Shown here: positions 20,480 to 27,843 of the stretch, one piece after another | Position numbering within the stretch: position 1 is the stretch's first letter | Layout: each line of letters begins with the position of its first letter | Assembly: GCF_001815865.1 (NCBI RefSeq) | Contig: NZ_KV822195.1 | Span: 124,001 to 188,000 of the forward strand | Source: Abiotrophia sp. HMSC24B09 | Lineage (GTDB): Bacteria > Bacillota > Bacilli > Lactobacillales > Aerococcaceae | Length of the DNA: 64,000 nt | Reading direction: 5' to 3' | Program-made: the position numbers and the translations under genes | Notes under the pieces: model-generated | Databases searched by the model: none | What the model was told of the DNA's origin: nothing | What the model saw: only the letters and a program-made list of their open reading frames with translations

Positions 20480-21324
20480 TTGAAGTGAAAAATCTGAGCC
20501 TTGCCTATGGCAGTAAAGCGATTTTGAAGCAAGTAAATTTTCAAATTGAGGCCGGGGAAGTAGTAGGCTTAGTGGGACCTAATGGTGCAGGTAAAACGAC
20601 TTTACTGTCAGCCTTAACGGGCTTATTGCCATATTCGGAGGGACAAGTAAAGGTAGCTGGGCTTTACATGCCAGCAGGTAAAGCTCTTTATCGTAAGATT
20701 GGGTTCATGCAAGATAATAGTGTTCTCTATCCACAGCTAACGGGCTACGACCACCTTCAGTATATAGCCTTAGCCCAGGGATTCTCCAAAGAGAGCATTA
20801 TTGAAACGGCTGAACGAGTAGGAATGATAGGGTATTTAGATCAAGCGGTGGGGACTTATTCCTTGGGAATGAAACAACACTTGCTCTTTGCATGTGCTAT
20901 TCTCCACCGGCCACAAGTACTCTTTCTGGATGAACCTTACAATGGCTTAGATCCTACTAGCCTGATTCGGATTCGTGAGTTAGTGATGCAACTTAATCGC
21001 GAAGAGGGAATGACGGTATTGATTTCTTCGCATAATCTTGACGAAATCGACCGAATGACTCGCCGAATTCTGTTCGTCAAAGAAGGCCAAATTATTGAAC
21101 GCACTTTGGCCCAAAGTGAAACGAGTGACTATGTGGTAACTGTTCAAGAAAAGTTAGCCGATGATTGGATTCGCCGCTTATCGGATTACAGCTTTCTTGT
21201 ATCTGCCTCTCAACTGAGCCAAGCTTTAGTTGGTTTGGGACTGGCGGGTTTGACTCTGATAGGAGTGGAGCCTCGCCAGTTTGGCAGTGAACAGGTCTAC
21301 CGTGAACTTTTCGAAGTGAAATGA
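20476..21324 (+). CDS. ABC transporter ATP-binding protein
   Basis: This subunit powers the preceding permease. The 282-residue protein has Walker A VGPNGAGKTTLL (about 34-45), a Q-loop (MQDNSVLYP), Walker B VLFLDEPYNGLDP and the switch His in SSHNLDE. The signature loop reads YSLGMKQHL in place of the canonical LSGGQ, as in the exporter subfamily of lantibiotic/Na+ type (DrrA/EcsA/NatA-like). About 70 residues of C-terminal extension follow the NBD. The ATG overlaps the permease stop by four bases. Confidence 0.92.
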   Translation: MIEVKNLSLAYGSKAILKQVNFQIEAGEVVGLVGPNGAGKTTLLSALTGLLPYSEGQVKVAGLYMPAGKALYRKIGFMQDNSVLYPQLTGYDHLQYIALAQGFSKESIIETAERVGMIGYLDQAVGTYSLGMKQHLLFACAILHRPQVLFLDEPYNGLDPTSLIRIRELVMQLNREEGMTVLISSHNLDEIDRMTRRILFVKEGQIIERTLAQSETSDYVVTVQEKLADDWIRRLSDYSFLVSASQLSQALVGLGLAGLTLIGVEPRQFGSEQVYRELFEVK

Positions 21325-21328
21325 TGAT

Positions 21329-21366
21329 AAAAAGGCAAGCAAGCTATCTAGCTACTTGCCTTTTAT
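21329..21366 (+). terminator. Terminator after the ABC exporter genes
   Basis: AAAAGGCAAG-type left arm (21329-21339) pairs with CTTGCCTTTT (21355-21364); the loop holds a second small palindrome (AGCTA/TAGCT). It starts five bases after the stop. Confidence 0.8.
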
Positions 21367-21390
21367 TGCTATCTGGGGCAAGCTCACCAC

Positions 21391-21419
21391 TTGAAAACAC
21401 GAACAAATTTTCGTATACT
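21391..21419 (+). promoter_or_regulatory. SOS-controlled promoter of dinB (LexA box in the spacer)
   Basis: TTGAAA (21391-21396) and TATACT (21414-21419) are 17 bp apart. The spacer carries CGAACAAATTTTCG (21400-21413), one base away from the Gram-positive LexA/DinR operator core GAAC-N4-GTTC. LexA bound here would block RNA polymerase directly. Confidence 0.75.
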
Positions 21420-21454
21420 AGAGGAGAAGTATGACAGGGGAGAGGAGGGGCATC

Positions 21455-22576
21455 ATGCGCTATGGGATTTTAGAGTTTAAGGATCCGGTGCCGGACACAT
21501 CGCGTAAGATACTACATGTAGATATGGATGCCTTCTATGCCAATGTCGAGGCGCGGGATAATCCAGCGATTGCTCACAAACCTATTGTGATTGCCAAGCA
21601 TCCTAAGTTAACCGGAGGTCGGGGCATCGTCTCCACTTGCAACTATAAGGCGCGCGAATATGGTATTCATTCGGCCATGACGGCTGCTGAAGCCTTCAAA
21701 CGCTGTCCCCATGCGGTCTTTATCGCGGGCGATTGGTCCCACTATCAGGAAGTGTCTCAGCAGATTCGGGCAATTTTTGCCCAGTACACGGATTTGATTG
21801 AACCCATGTCCCTGGATGAGGCCTACTTGGATGTGACTCATAATAAGCTAGGCATTCAAAGTGCGACCTACTTAGCCCAGCGTATTCAAGCCCAGATTAA
21901 GGCAGAACTCAACCTAACCTGTTCGATTGGGGTGTCTTATAACAAGTTCCTAGCCAAAATTGCCTCTGACTACCGTAAGCCCTTTGGCATTACGGTGGTG
22001 ACACCTGATCAAGCCTTGGAATTTTTAGATGACCTACCCATTGATAAGTTCTATGGGGTGGGGCGACAGTCGGTGCCTTATTTTCACCAGAGGGGGATTA
22101 TGACAGGGGCGGATTTGCGAGCAATTGAATTAGAAGACCTGATTGAACATTTTGGTAAAATGGGAAAATCCCTCTACTACAAGGTGCGGGGGGTCCATGA
22201 TGCGCCGGTCCAGCCCCATCGTGAGCGCAAGTCCATTGGCAAGGAGACTACCTTCATTCAGTTTCTGGCGGAAGAAGAGGGGGTTCTAGATGCCTTGACC
22301 CAGCTGACTAAGCGGGTGGTGGCAATCTTAAAGGCCAAGAATTTCCACGCTCAGACCGTGACGCTTAAGATTCGCTATGATGATTTCGAGACCTTAACGC
22401 GTCAACTATCCTTGGGCTCTCCTAGCCAAGATGTGGAGGTGATTAGCCAAGCGGTGCAGGAACTCTGGGAGCTGCACGGTCATTTGCATAAGACTGTCCG
22501 CCTGCTAGGCGTCTCAACGGCTGGGCTAATTCAGCTCGATAAGGTTAATACACAATTATCTTTTGAAAAAATGTAA
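21455..22576 (+). CDS. dinB: DNA polymerase IV (Y family, DinB)
   Basis: This error-prone polymerase copies damaged DNA. The 373-residue protein has the palm motifs HVDMDAFYANVE (about 20-31) and SLDEAYLDVT with the catalytic acids, helix-hairpin-helix sequences (LPIDKFYGVGRQS), and the little-finger domain. ATG 21455 is preferred because GAGGAGG lies six bases before it; the in-frame ATG at 21431 has only a short spacing to an upstream GAGGAG. The beta-clamp peptide is probably the C-terminal QLSFEKM. The upstream LexA box indicates SOS induction. Confidence 0.96.
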   Translation: MRYGILEFKDPVPDTSRKILHVDMDAFYANVEARDNPAIAHKPIVIAKHPKLTGGRGIVSTCNYKAREYGIHSAMTAAEAFKRCPHAVFIAGDWSHYQEVSQQIRAIFAQYTDLIEPMSLDEAYLDVTHNKLGIQSATYLAQRIQAQIKAELNLTCSIGVSYNKFLAKIASDYRKPFGITVVTPDQALEFLDDLPIDKFYGVGRQSVPYFHQRGIMTGADLRAIELEDLIEHFGKMGKSLYYKVRGVHDAPVQPHRERKSIGKETTFIQFLAEEEGVLDALTQLTKRVVAILKAKNFHAQTVTLKIRYDDFETLTRQLSLGSPSQDVEVISQAVQELWELHGHLHKTVRLLGVSTAGLIQLDKVNTQLSFEKM

Positions 22577-22595
22577 AACAGGTCTGTTACTTTTT

Positions 22596-22635
22596 AAAAT
22601 AACTGTTATAATATGAAGTATAACAGTTATTTTTG
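22596..22635 (+). terminator. Terminator of dinB overlapping the -10 element of the next gene
   Basis: AATAACTGTTATA (22598-22610) is exactly complementary to TATAACAGTTATT (22619-22631), flanked by A4 and T5 runs, so it can terminate in either direction. The left arm contains TGT-TATAAT (22604-22612), an extended -10 for the ytoI-like gene, so the palindrome may also be an operator. Confidence 0.7.
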
Positions 22636-22657
22636 TATCTAAAGAGAAGGTGACGAT

Positions 22658-23968
22658 ATGGCAACCAAACATGATCTGATTATCCAATACATTGAATCCC
22701 TCCCCATCGGGGATAAAATCTCGGTTCGAGGGATTGCCAAGCATCTCAAGATGAGTGAAGGGACGGCCTATCGGGCCATTAAGGACGCCGAAGTACTAGG
22801 GATTGTCTCGACCATTGAGCGGGTTGGAACCATTCGTATTGAGAAGAAGCAAAAATATTCGCCGGAAATGCTAACCTTTGGTGAAGTGGTGCAAATTATT
22901 GAAGGAGAGGTCCAAGGCGGCAGCCAAGGGCTAACCCAACATCTGTCTAAATTCATCATTGGGGCCATGACTAAGGACGCCATGGAGCGTTACTTCACCG
23001 ACGATTCCCTGATTATTGTAGGGAACCGGGAAGATGTCCAACTCTTCGCCTTGGAAAAGGGCGTGGCGGTGCTCATTACCGGGGGCTTCAAGGCCAGTGA
23101 CCAGGTCATTAGTTTGGCCAATGAACGTAATTTGCCAGTGATTTCCACCACCTTCGACACCTTTACGGTAGCGACCATCATCAACCGGTCCATGGCGGAT
23201 CAGATGATTAAGAAGGAAATCATGACCATTCGGGATATCTACACACCGCTATCCCAGGTGCCACTTCTAGCGCCAAGTGATTCGGTAGCTGACTTCAATC
23301 GCTTGATGGAAGAAACGGGCCAGAAACGTTTCCCTGTCTGCTATAACCATCGTCTGATTGGGGTTGTGGCTGCTAAGGATGTCCAAGGTAAGCAAGAATC
23401 CATTCAGCTGGAGCGGGTCATGACCAAAAATCCCGTGACTGTTAAGACGCATATGTCGGTGGCCAGTGTCTCGCATAAGATGATTTGGCAGGATATTGAG
23501 ATGATTCCGGTGGTGGAAGATAACCTCCAACTGCTTGGGGTGGTGACGCGTGAAGAAGTCTCCAAGGCCATTCAAGTGGTCCAACAGCAACCCCAAATGG
23601 TGCATACCTTTGAAGAAGACATTACGGCCCAGTTAGAAGTGGCCAGTGAAGTGACGGACTACGATTTCCAAGCCTTCGTACAACCGCAGATGATTGGCAA
23701 CTTTGGGACTATTTCCTATGGGGTTCTGACGGAACTGATTGCCCAAGTGACGGATCGCAAGGTCTTTGAGTTGACCCATCTCAACAGTGTCATTGAGAAG
23801 ATTGACCTTCATTATTTCAACCTAATCCAAATCGGCAATGAAATTCAGTTTAAGGGCCATGTCTTCAACCACAACCGTCGTGCAGCCCTGACCCAGGTGG
23901 ATGTTTTCCACGAGAATAGTCTGGTGGCCAAGGCCATTATTACCAGCCAAATGATTGAACGTAATTAA
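22658..23968 (+). CDS. YtoI-like regulator: HTH, DRTGG, two CBS domains, hotdog domain
   Basis: The 436-residue protein has an N-terminal helix-turn-helix (GDKISVRGIAKHLKMSEGTA, about 17-36), then a DRTGG-type domain (about 75-185), two CBS motifs (about 195-310, with VADFNRLMEETGQKRFPV and MIPVVEDNLQLLGVV), and a C-terminal hotdog/thioesterase-like domain (about 325-436). CBS pairs bind adenine nucleotides, so it may be a nucleotide-sensing transcription regulator; target and ligand are unknown. In Bacillus ytoI also lies close to nrnA, as here. ATG 22658 follows AGAAGGTG. Autoregulation through the upstream palindrome is possible. Confidence 0.85.
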   Translation: MATKHDLIIQYIESLPIGDKISVRGIAKHLKMSEGTAYRAIKDAEVLGIVSTIERVGTIRIEKKQKYSPEMLTFGEVVQIIEGEVQGGSQGLTQHLSKFIIGAMTKDAMERYFTDDSLIIVGNREDVQLFALEKGVAVLITGGFKASDQVISLANERNLPVISTTFDTFTVATIINRSMADQMIKKEIMTIRDIYTPLSQVPLLAPSDSVADFNRLMEETGQKRFPVCYNHRLIGVVAAKDVQGKQESIQLERVMTKNPVTVKTHMSVASVSHKMIWQDIEMIPVVEDNLQLLGVVTREEVSKAIQVVQQQPQMVHTFEEDITAQLEVASEVTDYDFQAFVQPQMIGNFGTISYGVLTELIAQVTDRKVFELTHLNSVIEKIDLHYFNLIQIGNEIQFKGHVFNHNRRAALTQVDVFHENSLVAKAIITSQMIERN

Positions 23969-23998
23969 GTTTAGCGAGTAAGGAAGTAGAAAACTACT

Positions 23999-24985
23999 AT
24001 GTATATTGAACATCACGAGGCGCAAGCCCTCATCCAATTAATTCAAGCAGCCCAAACCATTATCATTCACCGCCATGTGAGGCCTGATCCGGATGCCATC
24101 GGCTCCCAATTAGGACTCAAGTCGCTGATTGAATCGACTTTCCCTGACAAACGCGTTTTAGCAGCCGGCACGACAACCCAAGGGCTCAAGTGGATTGGCT
24201 CCATGGACAAGGTGACAGCTGCCGACTACCAAGGTGCCCTGGTTATTGTCTGTGATACCGCCAACCAACCCCGGATTGACGGCGATCATTATGACAAGGG
24301 TGCGACTTTGGTCAAAATTGACCACCATCCTCCTGTTGATGACTATGGGCAACTTCAAATTGTCCACCCCATTGCCAGTTCTACCTGCGAGATCATTGCT
24401 GAAATCAGTCGCCACCTAGGTGACCAGCTGCCTATGCAGGATCAAGCAGCGCGCCTGCTCTATACTGGTATGGTATCTGATACGGCTCGCTTCCTCTATG
24501 AGTCCACCACCTCACGGACCTTGGAAGTCGCGGCTTGGCTCAAGCAATATGACTTCTCATCCTTTGAAATTAGCGACCGTTTTATGCGATTGAGTTTTGA
24601 AGAAGCCAAATTCCAAGGCCATATCTTTGAGACCATGTCCATTAATGAAGCTGGCGTTGCTTGGGTGACCATTAGCCAAGAAGACATTAAGACATTTGGC
24701 ATCAGCGAAGAACAAACCCAGATTGCGGTGACCTTGCCGGGTCGTATCGAAGGCGTCCTGTCTTGGGTCATTTTCGTTCAACAAGAAGGCAATGGCGACC
24801 ACTATCGTTGCCGTATTCGTTCCAAAGGGCCTGTCATCAATGGGATTGCAGCCAATTATGATGGCGGTGGCCATCCCATGGCTAGTGGCGCTAATGCCCA
24901 CAGTTTAGCTGAGCGACAAGCCATTGTAGAAGAGTTAACGCAAGCTGTTCTAGCATATCGCCAAGAGCTTGAGCAAGAAGTTTAA
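23999..24985 (+). CDS. nrnA: Bifunctional oligoribonuclease / pAp phosphatase NrnA (DHH/DHHA1)
   Basis: NrnA degrades very short RNAs and pAp, and in several Firmicutes pApA, the breakdown product of c-di-AMP. The 328-residue protein has the DHH-family motifs HRHVRPDPDAIGS (about 23-35), a DHHP metal motif (KIDHHPPVDD), and the DHHA1 signature GGGHPMASGA near the C terminus. AAGGAAG precedes ATG 23999. It is 30 bases after the ytoI-like gene and probably in the same transcript. A large palindromic terminator follows. Confidence 0.95.
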   Translation: MYIEHHEAQALIQLIQAAQTIIIHRHVRPDPDAIGSQLGLKSLIESTFPDKRVLAAGTTTQGLKWIGSMDKVTAADYQGALVIVCDTANQPRIDGDHYDKGATLVKIDHHPPVDDYGQLQIVHPIASSTCEIIAEISRHLGDQLPMQDQAARLLYTGMVSDTARFLYESTTSRTLEVAAWLKQYDFSSFEISDRFMRLSFEEAKFQGHIFETMSINEAGVAWVTISQEDIKTFGISEEQTQIAVTLPGRIEGVLSWVIFVQQEGNGDHYRCRIRSKGPVINGIAANYDGGGHPMASGANAHSLAERQAIVEELTQAVLAYRQELEQEV

Positions 24986-24995
24986 CATGATGAAG

Positions 24996-25036
24996 AATAA
25001 CCCATTATATCATATATGATATAATGGGTTATTTGT
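24996..25036 (+). terminator. Perfect 38-bp palindrome serving as nrnA terminator
   Basis: Bases 24996-25014 are the exact reverse complement of 25015-25033, giving a 19-bp arm with almost no loop, closely after the nrnA stop. The T-run is short (TTATTTG), so termination may be moderate. It works equally on both strands. Confidence 0.65.
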
Positions 25037-25050
25037 GTCTGGAAGATGGA

Positions 25051-25244
25051 GCCAGTGGTCCACTCGGCCGAGTGGACCACTGGCGCGTCAAGAAAGTGGC
25101 AGATTTCCCTCAAAAAGCTACAAATGTCCAGAGCTAGTGGTCCACTCCGCCGAGTGGACCACTAGCACGCCAAGAAAGTAGCCGATTGCCTCAAAACGCC
25201 ACAAAAACCCAGAGCCGGCCCACTTTTCAAAGTAGACCACTAGC
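25051..25244. repeat. Array of 82-bp repeats with large palindromes between nrnA and zwf
   Basis: The region between the convergent genes nrnA and zwf (310 bases without a gene) holds about 2.4 imperfect copies of an 82-bp unit. Copy A has a perfect 34-bp palindrome (25051-25084). Copy B has the same palindrome with a 4-base loop (25133-25166). Copy C is decayed (25214-25244). The roughly 48-base spacers are also similar (AAGAAAGT and CCTCAAAA blocks). A G-C pair in copy A is replaced by A-T on both arms in copy B. Convergent position and pairing resemble REP/BIME elements; function is unknown. Confidence 0.85.
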
Positions 25245-25252
25245 TCAAAGAC

Positions 25253-25291
25253 AGCAAAAAAAGAGTTTAGGCTCAGGTCCTAAACTCTTTT
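25253..25291 (-). terminator. Terminator of zwf (minus strand)
   Basis: On the minus strand GAGTTTAGG pairs with CCTAAACTC (arms about 25258-25271 and 25279-25291), followed by T7. A/T flanks allow weak action on the plus strand too. Confidence 0.85.
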
Positions 25292-25295
25292 CATC

Positions 25296-26729
25296 TTATT
25301 TAAGGAGCCATTCAAAGCCGTCGCGGGCTAAGAGGTCATCGGCTTCTTGAGGGCCATGACTGCCAGCTGGATACTGGGCTAGTGGTGTCTCAGTATCGGC
25401 AGTCCAATAGGCTTGAATATTATCCAAGAATTTCCAGGCAGCAGCTACTTCACACCATTGAGTAAAGTGTTCGCGATCGCCTTGGCTAGCTTCGAAAATT
25501 AAGCGGGCGTAGTCATCTGGGCTTTCTGCCAATTCTTCTGAGTTGTAGCGGAAGCTGAGTGGCACGCGGTGGCTATCTTGGCTGTAGCCGATAGCTTTGG
25601 TGTTGAGCCAGAGGGTATAGCCCAGGTCAGGGGCGATTTCAATGCGGAGTTGGTCGCCTTCCAAGCCTTCTTGGGTTGGACGATAGAGGACATCCACCAT
25701 GGTTGCCTTCTGATTGAGGCGCTTGCCGGTCCTTAGATAGAAAGGAACACCTTCCCATTCTGGTAAGTCTAGCGTTACTTTGGCTGCAAAATAAGTTTCC
25801 GTACGGGAAGCAGAATCGACGCCGTCTTCTTCTAGATAGCCCTTGAGTTCGCCTTGGGCGCTGTATTGGCCACGAACTACACAAGCTTGACATTCTTGAG
25901 CGTCAGAATAGTGATGTAGGTTGGCTAGGCTACGATATTTAGCTGCCTGAATATCTGCTGTTTGGTTGGAGGCAGGTTCTGCCATGGTCAGCAGGGCGAG
26001 CAGTTGGAGCATGTGGTTTTGAACCATATCGCGGCTAGCGCCAGAATGATCATAGTAGCCCGCTCGTTCTTCAACCCCCACCATTTCAGGAAGGGAAATT
26101 TGGATGCTGGCAATATGATCTTTATTCCATGTATGACGGAAAAGTTGGTTGTGGAAACGCAAGTGGTAGAGAGCTTGAACCAGTTCTTTACCCAGATAGT
26201 GGTCAATGCGGTAAATTTGCGATTCATCGAAGGCCACATTGAGTTTGTCTTGCAATTCTTGGGCAGAAGCCAGGTCATGCCCGAATGGTTTTTCGATAAT
26301 GAGACGGTTAAAGCCTGATGCCAAAAGACCTTGCGATTTAATATGCTCAGCAATAATAGGGAAGAAGGTAGGGGACATGGACAGGTAGAAGAGGCGATTA
26401 CCTTGGGTTTGGTAAGTGGCATCGAGTCGGTCTGCCAATTCTTTGAGTTGATCATAGTGTTCGGTGTTTTGAACATCGTGGGATAGGTAATAGAAGTGGG
26501 AGGCGAATTCCTGAACGTGTTCAGGGCTAAGCGCCTGAGCGCCTACACTGTCTATAATGACTTGACGGAAATGCTCATCAGACCATGGACGACGGGCAGT
26601 CCCAATCAGAGCAAAATTCTGAGATAGGCGGCCGCTGCGATAAAGTTGGTAAATAGCAGGGTAGAGCTTGCGAAAAGCCAAGTCACCCGTAGCCCCAAAG
26701 AGGGTTAAAAGGATAGGTTGTTCTTTCAT
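25296..26729 (-). CDS. zwf: Glucose-6-phosphate 1-dehydrogenase
   Basis: This enzyme starts the oxidative pentose phosphate pathway, making NADPH and 6-phosphogluconolactone. The 477-residue protein has the N-terminal Rossmann motif FGATGDLAFRKLYPA (about 8-22), IIEKPFGHD, and the active-site signature RIDHYLGKE, with the catalytic His elsewhere in the domain. ATG 26729 is preferred because GGAGGT lies five bases before it; an upstream in-frame start has no such site. It is a single gene with its own promoter and terminator, opposite to its neighbours. Confidence 0.97.
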   Translation of the reverse strand: MKEQPILLTLFGATGDLAFRKLYPAIYQLYRSGRLSQNFALIGTARRPWSDEHFRQVIIDSVGAQALSPEHVQEFASHFYYLSHDVQNTEHYDQLKELADRLDATYQTQGNRLFYLSMSPTFFPIIAEHIKSQGLLASGFNRLIIEKPFGHDLASAQELQDKLNVAFDESQIYRIDHYLGKELVQALYHLRFHNQLFRHTWNKDHIASIQISLPEMVGVEERAGYYDHSGASRDMVQNHMLQLLALLTMAEPASNQTADIQAAKYRSLANLHHYSDAQECQACVVRGQYSAQGELKGYLEEDGVDSASRTETYFAAKVTLDLPEWEGVPFYLRTGKRLNQKATMVDVLYRPTQEGLEGDQLRIEIAPDLGYTLWLNTKAIGYSQDSHRVPLSFRYNSEELAESPDDYARLIFEASQGDREHFTQWCEVAAAWKFLDNIQAYWTADTETPLAQYPAGSHGPQEADDLLARDGFEWLLK

Positions 26730-26755
26730 GGGATACCTCCAATTCATTCACTTGT

Positions 26756-26785
26756 ATTATAACCTATCAGTCCTAGATTAGACAA
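26756..26785 (-). promoter_or_regulatory. Promoter of zwf
   Basis: On the minus strand TTGTCT (26780-26785) and a perfect TATAAT (26756-26761) are separated by 18 bp, 26 bases before the zwf start. Confidence 0.65.
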
Positions 26786-26829
26786 TGTAGGTGCTTGGAA
26801 CAAGCAACTTTTTTGTGGCAAAGTTCCTC

Positions 26830-26858
26830 TTGCGAGAAAAGGGTGGACTGGGTATAAT
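26830..26858 (+). promoter_or_regulatory. Promoter of the YwaF-like gene
   Basis: TTGCGA (26830-26835) and TATAAT (26853-26858) are 17 bp apart, 74 bases before the start codon. Confidence 0.6.
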
Positions 26859-26932
26859 AAAGGAACACATGGCTCAGAGACCTGTGACATTATATGATGA
26901 GCAAGATCATGTTATAAGGAGGCCTTTCGCCT

Positions 26933-27634
26933 ATGAAAGATTTTTTGACAACTACTCAGTCCGCGCCGCCTGCCATTTCCTTGGGCTGGTTCTTGGTCAT
27001 TGTCGGACTTTTGGTCGCGCTCGGTTGGACTAGCTTACGAAAATATCGCGATCCTGCCTATGTTAAGACCTTCCGAATTATACAAATTATCCAATTGACC
27101 GTTCTCTATACCTGGTATGTGGTTTATTCCCTACCTATCTCAAATAGTTTGCCACTTTATCATTGTCGTTTGGCCATGTTTGCCTTGGTTCTATGGCCAG
27201 GTAAATCGCGTTTCAAGCAATATTTCGCTTTACTCGGGGCTAGTGGTGCCTTCTTCGCCTTGGTCTATCCGGTCTTTGATCCCTATGATTTCCCGCATGT
27301 TACCAGTTTTTCTTTCTTAGTGGGACACTACGCCTTGTGGGTCAATGCCCTTATCTACCTCTTCAAAAATTATCAACCTAATCTACTCAAACGCTGGCAA
27401 TTGGCAGTTATCACTTTGGCGATTAATGCCGGTTTAGTGCTGGTTAATATACTGACAGGTGGCAATTATGGCTTGCTCAGTGAACCACCTTTTATAACGG
27501 GTAGCCCACTCTGGGTGATTTATTTGGCAGTCAGCTTGGTCCTAATTGCGGCCCTGATTTTAGCAGACTTCTTAGTGGCCAACTGGAAGGCCAAACAGAC
27601 CTTAAGACCTCAGGAAATTTATCTTGAAAACTAA
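26933..27634 (+). CDS. YwaF/TIGR02206 family integral membrane protein
   Basis: The 233-residue protein has about seven hydrophobic segments. It carries the family hallmarks SLPLYHCRLAM (about 72-82, near the third membrane segment), FPHVTSFSFLVGHYALW and GGNYGLLSEPP, which look like conserved membrane-boundary motifs. I recognise it as TIGR02206 (YwaF of Bacillus), whose function is unknown. ATG 26933 has AAGGAGG upstream. It is monocistronic with its own promoter and terminator. Confidence 0.85.
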   Translation: MKDFLTTTQSAPPAISLGWFLVIVGLLVALGWTSLRKYRDPAYVKTFRIIQIIQLTVLYTWYVVYSLPISNSLPLYHCRLAMFALVLWPGKSRFKQYFALLGASGAFFALVYPVFDPYDFPHVTSFSFLVGHYALWVNALIYLFKNYQPNLLKRWQLAVITLAINAGLVLVNILTGGNYGLLSEPPFITGSPLWVIYLAVSLVLIAALILADFLVANWKAKQTLRPQEIYLEN

Positions 27635-27639
27635 GTTTC

Positions 27640-27667
27640 AAGCACCTAGTTAGCTAGGTGCTTTTTA
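27640..27667 (+). terminator. Terminator after the YwaF-like gene
   Basis: AGCACCTAG (27641-27649) and CTAGGTGCT (27654-27662) form a 9-bp stem with a TTAG loop, followed by T5. Confidence 0.88.
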
Positions 27668-27684
27668 TATGGCTTTAGCAGGGG

Positions 27685-27769
27685 TTGACTGGCTGATTTA
27701 TAAAATATGTATAAAGCCTTAAACCTTAAGCAATCCTACTAGCCTAAGGCTTCAGGGATAGGCTATAAT
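27685..27769 (+). promoter_or_regulatory. Candidate promoters of cinA
   Basis: Two candidates lie in the cinA leader: TTGACT (27685-27690) with TGTATA 17 bp downstream, and a perfect TATAAT at 27764-27769 without a clear -35. The leader between 27770 and 27843 is A-rich and ends in AAGGAGGGG. No competence combox or LexA box was recognised here. Confidence 0.4.
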
Positions 27770-27843
27770 AAAAGAAGTGAAAAAGGCCTGCAAAAAAAAT
27801 GCGACAGCTAGGCTTTTGGTCTATATATATAAGGAGGGGTATG

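Noticed and set aside
25051..25244. CRISPR array
   Set aside because: Only about two and a half units, the repeat is itself a full palindrome, the spacers are similar to each other, and no cas gene is near.
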